This document shows positions 1 through 4,670 of a DNA stretch of 5,302 bases, piece after piece. The first letter of the stretch is position 1, and the number at the start of each line of letters is the position of its first letter. The translations under genes and the position numbers were made by a program. Origin of the DNA: Prolixibacteraceae bacterium (GTDB taxonomy: Bacteria > Bacteroidota > Bacteroidia > Bacteroidales > Prolixibacteraceae); the NCBI GenBank assembly GCA_016930735.1, contig JAFGGF010000170.1, positions 1 to 5,302 of the forward strand, given 5' to 3'. The notes beneath the pieces are model-generated. The model saw only the letters and a program-made list of their open reading frames with translations, made no database searches and had not been told where the DNA came from.

Positions 1-1010
1 CCTGTTTTATAAACACCCTGGCCAATGTACATTGCGCGTCCGTAAGTGTGATCTTTCCACCATTCAGCAAGGTGTTTAAAATCAACAGTTGGATGCCCGA
101 TCTGCCAGTAAAGTTGAGGGAGTAAATAATCGATCCAGCCTTTTTTTTGCCATTTGATTACGTTGGCATAAAGATCGTCGAAGTTGGTTGCCCCGGCACG
201 GGTAATTGAGCCGTTTGGATCTACATAACTGTTCCTCCAGACTCCAAAAGGACTGATCCCGAATTTCACCCAGGGTTTGGTTTTCTTGATGGCTTTGCTG
301 AGTTGTTTAATAAGAATGTCAACATTTTCCCGTCGCCAGTCGGCTTTGTATTTATCAGGCCATGCCCGGGGATATTTTCTGAAAGAGGTTGTATCGGGAA
401 ACTCCTCCTGAAGCGGATAAGGATAAAAATAATCATCAAAATGAATGGCATCCACATCATAACGTTTAACAATATCGGTAACTACTTTTGTTAAAAAGTC
501 CCTTGTTTCGGGCAAGCCTGGATCGAAATATAATTTGGTTCCGTATTTCAGTATCCATTCAGGGTGTTTAAAAGCTATGTGGTTTCCTGCCAGAGGTTCC
601 TTATAATTTTGTGCAACCCGGTAGGGATTGAGCCAAGCATGAAATTCCATACCTCTTTTATGGCATTCGTCAATCCAGAATTGTAAGGGATCATAAAACG
701 GTTCAGGTGCCTTTCCGGGGTAACCGGTCAGGTACTTCGACCAGGGTTCCAGGTCCGATGGATAAAATGCATCGGAGCAGGGGCGTACCTGTAAAATGAT
801 GGCATTCATACCGTTTTGCTGATGCATGTTGAGGATATCCATTAATTCTTGTTTTTGTTCAGTTACCGGCAATCCGGGTTTCGATGGCCAGTCAATATTT
901 TCGACTGTTGCTACCCAAACACCGCGGAATTCGTATTTAGGAACGGAATTCTGGGCTTTTGCATAAAAAGTAAAAACAAATATAAAAAGCAGTACCAGGT
1001 ATTTTTTCAT
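1..1010 (-). CDS. Secreted GHL10/DUF187-type glycoside hydrolase (DigH/YngK-like), 3' end outside window
   Basis: This minus-strand frame stays open from an ATG at 1010-1008 to the window edge, giving 336 residues without the C-terminus. Residues 1-19 form a Sec signal peptide (KK, then a hydrophobic run, AKA before Gln20). No lipobox Cys is present, so the product should be periplasmic or secreted, unlike E. coli DigH, which is a lipoprotein. Family landmarks of the glycosyl-hydrolase-like 10 TIM barrel follow in order: FRGVWVATV (28-36), HAWLNPYR (124-131), DAIHFDDYFYPYP (187-199, acidic pair D192/D193), GISPFGVWRN (251-260) and PQLYWQIG (298-305). Established knowledge: E. coli DigH of this family cleaves peptide-free (denuded) peptidoglycan glycan. 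Divergent placement beside murK-murQ supports a wall-glycan role here, but the substrate is inferred. Other GHL10 proteins may act on other polysaccharides. No Shine-Dalgarno precedes the ATG; the signal peptide fixes the start. An A8 run (plus-strand T8 at 141-148) does not break the frame. Confidence 0.9.
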   Translation of the reverse strand, partial: MKKYLVLLFIFVFTFYAKAQNSVPKYEFRGVWVATVENIDWPSKPGLPVTEQKQELMDILNMHQQNGMNAIILQVRPCSDAFYPSDLEPWSKYLTGYPGKAPEPFYDPLQFWIDECHKRGMEFHAWLNPYRVAQNYKEPLAGNHIAFKHPEWILKYGTKLYFDPGLPETRDFLTKVVTDIVKRYDVDAIHFDDYFYPYPLQEEFPDTTSFRKYPRAWPDKYKADWRRENVDILIKQLSKAIKKTKPWVKFGISPFGVWRNSYVDPNGSITRAGATNFDDLYANVIKWQKKGWIDYLLPQLYWQIGHPTVDFKHLAEWWKDHTYGRAMYIGQGVYKT

Positions 1011-1049
1011 CTTATTAAAATTGTTAGTTTTTTTATCGTATAAGATGGA

Positions 1050-1101
1050 ACTCGCATGAATTTTAATAATACTCGTGTGAGTCAATTTTTGTCATGCTCG
1101 T
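1050..1101. promoter_or_regulatory. Three 21-bp-phased decamers, candidate operator
   Basis: ACTCGCATGA lies at 1050-1059 and ACTCGTGTGA at 1071-1080 (8/10 identical, same orientation). TCATGCTCGT at 1092-1101 is the inverted form of the first, matching it at 8/10. The starts are exactly 21 bp apart, two helical turns, so all three would lie on one face of the DNA. The second unit also overlaps the small dyad ACTC-GTGT-GAGT (1071-1082). The array lies between the divergent hydrolase and murK genes, downstream of the candidate hydrolase -7 box and about 100-150 bp upstream of murK. A repressor or activator of this locus could bind here. That function is inference, and the units are too degenerate to rule out chance. 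Confidence 0.35.
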
Positions 1102-1125
1102 TTCATTTTCTGATTTCTTATTGAA

Positions 1126-1133
1126 CAAATATA
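1126..1133 (-). promoter_or_regulatory. Candidate Bacteroidota -7 element for the hydrolase gene
   Basis: Read on the minus strand these bases are TATATTTG, an exact match to the Bacteroidota primary-sigma -7 consensus TAnnTTTG. No convincing -33 TTTG box lies 19-21 bp upstream, so the call rests on one box. Transcription would start near 1120 and leave a 5' leader of about 110 nt before the ATG at 1010. That leader would contain all three decamer repeats at 1050-1101. Confidence 0.4.
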
Positions 1134-1190
1134 CTATTGCACCAGATTTCATTCCATGATTTTTTACTGAATTTATCAAATGAATTTCTT

Positions 1191-1198
1191 TACTTTTG
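1191..1198 (+). promoter_or_regulatory. Candidate Bacteroidota -7 element directly before murK
   Basis: TACTTTTG is an exact TAnnTTTG match ending only 4 nt before the murK ATG. Family promoters of this type start transcription a few bases past the box, so the transcript would begin at or within the start codon, giving a leaderless mRNA. No Shine-Dalgarno is present, which is compatible with this. No good -33 TTTG box is seen about 20 bp upstream (the region around 1160-1170 is a T-run followed by ACTG), so the match could be chance in A+T-rich DNA. Confidence 0.4.
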
Positions 1199-1202
1199 AA
1201 CC

Positions 1203-2045
1203 ATGAAACTCATTGCAGACAGCGGATCGACAAAAACAGACTGGGCTTTTATTAAAGATAATGAGGTTACAGGCAGTTTAAAAACCGATGGGATAAACCC
1301 CTTTTTCAGGAAGAAGGAAGATATTTATAATGAATTGCACATGAAACTGATCCCTGAAATTTCTGAAAAAGTGGATGAGATTTATTTTTATGGGGCCGGA
1401 ATTATAAATGATTCAAAGGGAGCAGTTATTTCCCAGGCTCTTAAGGAATTATTCTCAGAAGCAAAAATTGAAACAAACAGCGATTTGATAGCCGCAGCAC
1501 GTTCTACTTGTGGAAAGCAAAAAGGAATTGTTTGTATTCTCGGGACCGGTTCCAATTCTTGTTTGTATGATGGCGAAAAAATTGCTGTCCATGTTTCTCC
1601 GTTGGGATTTATTCTTGGTGATGAAGGAAGTGGTGCAGTAATGGGCAGAAAACTTATTGGCGATTATCTGAAGAATATAATGCCTGCAGAATTACGGAAA
1701 CAATTCGGCGATAAATACAAACTGAACGGAGCTGAAATTATGGAAAATGTTTACCGTAAAGAAAAGCCTAACCTTTATCTGTCACAGTTTACTGAATTTG
1801 TTTCTGAAAACCTTGATAAACAATATTGTACAGGTTTTTTAAAAAATGAATTTGAAGCATTTGTTGAACGAAACCTGTTAAACTATAAAGATATTTATAA
1901 ACTTCCCATTCATTTTGTTGGTTCCATAGCATTCATATTTCAGGACATTTTAAAGGAAGTGATTGAAAGCAAGTCGTTGAATTGTGGAAAGATTATAAGA
2001 GATCCAATGAAAGGATTGGTTGAATTTCACACAAATATGGGTTAA
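1203..2045 (+). CDS. murK: MurNAc/GlcNAc kinase, BadF/BadG ATPase family (MurK-like)
   Basis: This 280-residue cytoplasmic protein has the ASKHA sugar-kinase fold of the BadF/BadG/N-acetylglucosamine kinase family. The phosphate-1 loop DSGSTKTDW is at residues 6-14 and fixes the start, since a later Met would remove it. NSDLIAAA (92-99) carries the likely catalytic base Asp94. GTGSNS (114-119) is the phosphate-2 loop, GDEGSGAVMGR (139-149) the family glycine-rich motif, and FVGSIAFIF (238-246) the probable adenosine-binding strand. Length is normal for Bacteroidota homologues. Established knowledge: Clostridium acetobutylicum MurK phosphorylates MurNAc and GlcNAc at the 6-hydroxyl, and Tannerella forsythia has a murT-murK-murQ cluster. 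The direct stop/start abutment with murQ makes MurNAc the best substrate guess, giving MurNAc-6-P. A general GlcNAc or glucosamine kinase cannot be excluded from sequence alone. No Shine-Dalgarno is present; see the -7 element 4 nt upstream. Confidence 0.85.
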   Translation: MKLIADSGSTKTDWAFIKDNEVTGSLKTDGINPFFRKKEDIYNELHMKLIPEISEKVDEIYFYGAGIINDSKGAVISQALKELFSEAKIETNSDLIAAARSTCGKQKGIVCILGTGSNSCLYDGEKIAVHVSPLGFILGDEGSGAVMGRKLIGDYLKNIMPAELRKQFGDKYKLNGAEIMENVYRKEKPNLYLSQFTEFVSENLDKQYCTGFLKNEFEAFVERNLLNYKDIYKLPIHFVGSIAFIFQDILKEVIESKSLNCGKIIRDPMKGLVEFHTNMG

Positions 2046-2852
2046 ATGGCTAGTATTACTGAATCATCATCGAACTACGACAACCTTGAAAAACAATCGG
2101 TCAGGGAACTTTTAGAAAATATTCACAATGAAGATAAAAAGGTTTTACCTGCCGTTGAGAAGGTGATCCCTCAGATTGAAAAACTTGTAGAACAGATTGT
2201 CGAAAGGATGAAAAAGGGAGGGCGGTTATTCTATGTAGGTGCAGGCACGAGCGGCAGGCTTGGTATCCTTGATGCATCAGAGATTCCACCTACATTCGGA
2301 GTTGATTATGGTTTGGTTATAGGTTTGATTGCCGGTGGCGACAGGGCTATCAGAAAAGCCGTTGAATCGGCTGAAGATAACGAAGATTTATCATGGGATG
2401 ATCTTCAGCAGCATGGTATTAATGAACTTGATACAGTTGTTGGGATTGCAGCTTCAGGAAGGACTCCCTATGTAATTGGTGCGGTAAAACATGCAAAGAA
2501 AAACGGAATTCTGACTGCCTGTATTACCAGTAACCCCGATTCTGTGCTGGCGAAAAATGTTGACGTCCCGATTGAAGTAATTGTAGGACCTGAATTTGTT
2601 ACCGGAAGTACACGCATGAAATCGGGGACAGCCCAAAAGCTTGTACTGAATATGATCACCACTACTTTAATGATCCAGCTTGGCAGGGTTAAAGGGAATA
2701 AAATGGTTAACATGCAACTTACAAATCAGAAACTGATCGAAAGAGGTACCCGAATGATCATGGATGAACTTGGATTTTCAAAAAGTAAAGCCAGAAAATT
2801 GCTTCTTTTACATGGCTCTGTAAAACGGGTTTTAGATGAATTTAAAGGTTGA
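2046..2852 (+). CDS. murQ: N-acetylmuramic acid 6-phosphate etherase MurQ
   Basis: This 268-residue cytoplasmic SIS-domain lyase cleaves the lactyl ether of MurNAc-6-P to yield GlcNAc-6-P and D-lactate, the committing step of MurNAc recycling. Visible hallmarks are the N-terminal helix pair, VGAGTSGRLG (64-73) with the phosphosugar-binding GTSG, DASEIPPTFG (76-85), GLIAGGDRA (93-101), AASGRTPYV (135-143), and GSTRMKSGTAQKL (187-199). The C-terminus is a short helical UBA-like region (ELGFSKSKARKLL). Glu79 and Glu110 lie 31 residues apart, as do E. coli MurQ Glu83 and Glu114, the proposed catalytic pair. It is about 30 residues shorter than E. coli MurQ, with all core motifs intact. Its ATG follows the murK TAA with no gap and no Shine-Dalgarno, so translation probably depends on termination-reinitiation from murK. 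The product enters amino-sugar metabolism through NagA/NagB-type enzymes, not seen here. Confidence 0.97.
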   Translation: MASITESSSNYDNLEKQSVRELLENIHNEDKKVLPAVEKVIPQIEKLVEQIVERMKKGGRLFYVGAGTSGRLGILDASEIPPTFGVDYGLVIGLIAGGDRAIRKAVESAEDNEDLSWDDLQQHGINELDTVVGIAASGRTPYVIGAVKHAKKNGILTACITSNPDSVLAKNVDVPIEVIVGPEFVTGSTRMKSGTAQKLVLNMITTTLMIQLGRVKGNKMVNMQLTNQKLIERGTRMIMDELGFSKSKARKLLLLHGSVKRVLDEFKG

Positions 2853-2879
2853 AATAGTGTAAATAGCGATATAATAAAT

Positions 2880-2917
2880 CTTTCCTTTAAAAACACATAT
2901 CTTTCACTTTCCTTTAA
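2880..2917 (+). repeat. 11-bp direct repeat CTTTCCTTTAA downstream of murQ
   Basis: CTTTCCTTTAA occurs at 2880-2890 and again at 2907-2917, a 27-bp period. It is pyrimidine-rich and lies shortly after the murQ stop. No function is evident. Short repeats of this composition arise easily in A+T-rich DNA. Confidence 0.3.
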
Positions 2918-3025
2918 GTTTTTAGGCTTAAGTTATTGAAATTTAATAATTTAACTTTAATTATTGAGTTTTTCCTTTGTTTGTTTTAAAACTTTGTTTT
3001 AAATATCTGTGAAAAAACCGTTTTT

Positions 3026-3060
3026 TTTGTTCAGACTTCTGTATAAAAATTGTTAATTTG
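3026..3060 (+). promoter_or_regulatory. Possible promoter for a small transcript
   Basis: TTTG at 3026-3029 resembles a Bacteroidota -33 box. TTAATTTG at 3053-3060 matches TAnnTTTG at 7 of 8 positions. The spacer is 23 bp, somewhat longer than the usual 19-21. Transcription would start near 3065, with no protein gene downstream before the terminator at 3155. One mismatch, a long spacer and T-rich surroundings make this a weak call. Confidence 0.25.
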
Positions 3061-3105
3061 CAGCATAATCTTAAAAATCATCGACTGCCATTCTGGTAAG
3101 TTTAT

Positions 3106-3132
3106 GGTTTATTAGGTTTAGTTGGTTTAGGT
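3106..3132 (+). repeat. Three 9-bp tandem GGTTTA-led units
   Basis: The units are GGTTTATTA (3106-3114), GGTTTAGTT (3115-3123) and GGTTTAGGT (3124-3132). GGTTAG starts within the last unit at 3130, and another GGTTTC lies inside the adjacent palindrome at 3140-3145. The first six bases are identical in all three units. The array stops just before the palindrome and terminator. It could be a protein-binding array, a single-stranded RNA element or slippage-born sequence; nothing in the window decides which. Confidence 0.5.
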
Positions 3133-3137
3133 TAGTT

Positions 3138-3153
3138 CCGGTTTCGAAACCGG
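3138..3153. repeat. Perfect 16-bp palindrome 5' of the terminator
   Basis: CCGGTTTCGAAACCGG is fully self-complementary and stands out in A+T-rich surroundings. In RNA it could fold as a CCGGUU/AACCGG stem with a UCGA loop. It ends 2 nt before the terminator stem, so the plus-strand transcript would carry two consecutive hairpins. It may be a dimeric protein-binding site or an RNA-stabilising 3' hairpin; the sequence does not decide. Confidence 0.6.
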
Positions 3154-3154
3154 C

Positions 3155-3183
3155 AAAAAGGCTGTCAGAGGGCAGCCTTTTTT
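3155..3183. terminator. Bidirectional intrinsic terminator between convergent units
   Basis: The stem pairs 3155-3166 with 3171-3182. It has seven G+C-containing pairs (GGCTGTC against GGCAGCC, one G-U), extended by five A-T pairs, with the loop AGAG. It is followed by a T-run on the plus strand and, because of the A-run on the other side, on the minus strand as well. It lies about 20 nt past the stop of the minus-strand thioredoxin gene (3203) and about 300 nt past murQ. It should therefore end transcription from both directions. Confidence 0.88.
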
Positions 3184-3202
3184 AATTATTCTTTATCATA
3201 AA

Positions 3203-4591
3203 TTATTTCAGTTCTTCTTTTAATTCAAATAAATTAAAAGGTTTGGCAATTATCTTCCTGTTTTCATCAACCAGGAACATAGTTGGAGTTGCATAAATAT
3301 TATACGAATTTGTAACCTGACCGTTCCACCCTTTTAAATCCGATAAATTGTACCAGGATTCAATTCCCAAATCAAAAACCTTGTTTTGCCAATCTGTTAT
3401 TATTGAATCAATCGAAACTGCAATAACTTCAATCTTACTTTCCAGTTTTTTTATCTCCGGAATCATTTCGGCACAATGAGGGCACCACGAAGCCCAGAAT
3501 AAAATCAATGTTTTTGGTTTTGTAACCTCCGATAATTTAACAGGATCGTCGTTTATATCATTCATGGTAAAATCAGGAGTTTGTGTGCCGGGTTTCATTT
3601 TCTGGAAATCCAACCTTCGCTGTAATGTTGTTTTTTCATCGGTAAGGCAGGTGGTTTCACCATAATTTTCTGCAATATGAATTAATGCTTTCCCCAGATT
3701 CAGCTTTTCAAAACCTCTGACTATATAATCGAGTATAAACTCGAACACTGCCTGATTTTTATTTACATGTGAAAACACAATATCCACGGCTTTTATAAAT
3801 TCCTGTTCCTGTTGCTCGCGCGACAATCCATACTGGCCAAAAGATTGTATGAAATGGATTACCTTGTCAGTGTAAATGCTTGAATTAATTAATGATTCAT
3901 CAGTAAAATCAATGTTGTTGAAGTATTCATTGATATAAGTTTCGAGGCCCTCTTTTTCCGACAAATAAGCATCAACAAGTGGTTCATGATACATTTTAAT
4001 AATTCTGGCCGCAAATAAGTTTTGGTTTTTTTGAACAGTTTCATTGATCAAAACCTCCCGGTCCATCATTGATATATTGTATTCTTCCCTTTTTTCTTTT
4101 AGCTCACTATCTGTTTGTTGTCCGCTGTTAATTTGTTGCTTTAGTCGATTTAAATACTGGCGGTAAAGTTTTTCCTTTGATTTAAATGGAAACCACACCT
4201 CGTTTTCTTCTGATTTCTGAATCCGGATTTTTTCATCAGGATCTTTAAAATCTGTTTCCAGTTCAATATTTTCATTGTTAAAAATGAAGTCGAGTTGTTG
4301 CGGTGGTTCGTTCATTATTTCAGCATAACGGGTTTGCCCCAGGATTAACCGGTACATTCCGGGAGTGGAGTGTTCGGGTAAATGGTATATGAATTTTTTA
4401 GTGAGGGCTTCAATCGAAGTGAAACCCTCACTATGAATAGAATCCAGAAAAATAAACCTGTCGCCTCTGACTTTCCCGATTTCAATTGAATTATAGAGTT
4501 GATTGGATATTGTTATTTGCAGTGAATAATTTTGTGAAAATCCTGACAGTCGTGTAAATAGGAGAATTATTAATATCAGGTGTGGTTTCAT
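3203..4591 (-). CDS. Secreted TlpA-like thioredoxin-fold protein with DUF4369-type N-terminal region
   Basis: This 462-residue protein has a Sec signal peptide (residues 1 to about 20, ending GFSQ, no lipobox Cys), so it should be exported to the periplasm. Residues about 21-120 form a beta-rich region resembling the DUF4369 domain that precedes thioredoxins in Bacteroidota. Residues about 130-330 are mainly helical and charged, probably the DUF5106-like middle region (inference). Residues 334-462 form a TlpA/AhpC-TSA thioredoxin domain, with PGTQTPDF at its start, FWASWCPHC (365-373; redox pair Cys370/Cys373) and the cis-Pro loop ATPTMFLVD (434-442; Pro436). Such proteins reduce or isomerise disulfides outside the cytoplasm; the client is unknown. 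The CPHC dipeptide, known from DsbA, differs from the common CGPC/CPPC of this group and may raise redox potential. No Shine-Dalgarno is seen; TATTTTTA (minus strand, 4617-4610) is a weak -7 match. The gene ends at the bidirectional terminator. Confidence 0.92.
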   Translation of the reverse strand: MKPHLILIILLFTRLSGFSQNYSLQITISNQLYNSIEIGKVRGDRFIFLDSIHSEGFTSIEALTKKFIYHLPEHSTPGMYRLILGQTRYAEIMNEPPQQLDFIFNNENIELETDFKDPDEKIRIQKSEENEVWFPFKSKEKLYRQYLNRLKQQINSGQQTDSELKEKREEYNISMMDREVLINETVQKNQNLFAARIIKMYHEPLVDAYLSEKEGLETYINEYFNNIDFTDESLINSSIYTDKVIHFIQSFGQYGLSREQQEQEFIKAVDIVFSHVNKNQAVFEFILDYIVRGFEKLNLGKALIHIAENYGETTCLTDEKTTLQRRLDFQKMKPGTQTPDFTMNDINDDPVKLSEVTKPKTLILFWASWCPHCAEMIPEIKKLESKIEVIAVSIDSIITDWQNKVFDLGIESWYNLSDLKGWNGQVTNSYNIYATPTMFLVDENRKIIAKPFNLFELKEELK

Positions 4592-4632
4592 AAAAGAATA
4601 TTAAGATTGTAAAAATAGTGAAATTTAATTAT

Positions 4633-4660
4633 CCGCTTAGCCATTTCAACTGTTTAGCGG
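4633..4660. terminator. Weak hairpin between the Memo-like and thioredoxin genes
   Basis: CCGCT (4633-4637) pairs with AGCGG (4656-4660) across an 18-nt interior that can add a few more pairs. It starts about 10 nt past the Memo-like stop on the minus strand. The following sequence is A/T-rich but has no clean U-run. It may attenuate readthrough into the thioredoxin gene or do nothing. Confidence 0.25.
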
Positions 4661-4670
4661 GTAGACATTT

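Larger units (their letters stand above)
3065..3183 (+). ncRNA. Possible small RNA of about 115 nt ending in a strong terminator
   Basis: This is a hypothesis built from the arrangement of a weak promoter (3026-3060), an untranslated body with GGTTTA repeats, a 16-nt self-complementary hairpin (3138-3153) and a terminator hairpin with a U-run (3155-3183). CTGCC at 3085-3089 can also pair with GGCAG at 3171-3175 in the terminator's 3' arm, which would allow an alternative fold. I do not recognise it as 6S RNA, tmRNA, RNase P RNA, SRP RNA or a known riboswitch. The alternative is that it is simply the 3' UTR of murQ plus a shared terminator. Confidence 0.2.
2853..3202. other. 350-bp gene-free convergent intergenic region
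   Basis: No credible protein gene lies here on either strand. The left part (2853-3050) is very A+T-rich, with short A/T-only inverted repeats at 2943-2967 (9-bp arms including one wobble pair) and 2985-3003 (8-bp arms, TTT loop), and an A6-CCG-T8 tract at about 3012-3028. None has a G+C-rich stem, so none is a convincing terminator for murQ. The right part (3053-3183) changes character: a possible promoter, GGTTTA tandem units, a 16-bp palindrome and a strong terminator, each listed separately. At minimum the region separates two convergent transcription units. Confidence 0.7.

Noticed and set aside
141..148. T8 run (A8 in the hydrolase mRNA) as a possible frameshift or slippage site
   Set aside because: The same frame gives expected family sequence on both sides (PQLYWQIG just upstream and GATNFDDLYANV before it), so no frame change is indicated.
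266..494. Short open frames on both strands (266-472 minus, 303-494 plus)
   Set aside because: Both overlap the GHL10 hydrolase frame, which shows continuous family motifs; they are shadows.
849..1043. 64-codon plus-strand open frame
   Set aside because: It lies antisense to the hydrolase start and signal peptide, with no recognisable motif and no promoter of its own.
2101..2713. Three minus-strand open frames of 60-81 codons inside murQ
   Set aside because: They lie fully antisense to a well-supported MurQ and have no recognisable features.
2943..3028. A/T-only inverted repeats and the A6-CCG-T8 tract as a murQ terminator
   Set aside because: The stems lack G-C pairs or enough length; such repeats are expected in very A+T-rich DNA.
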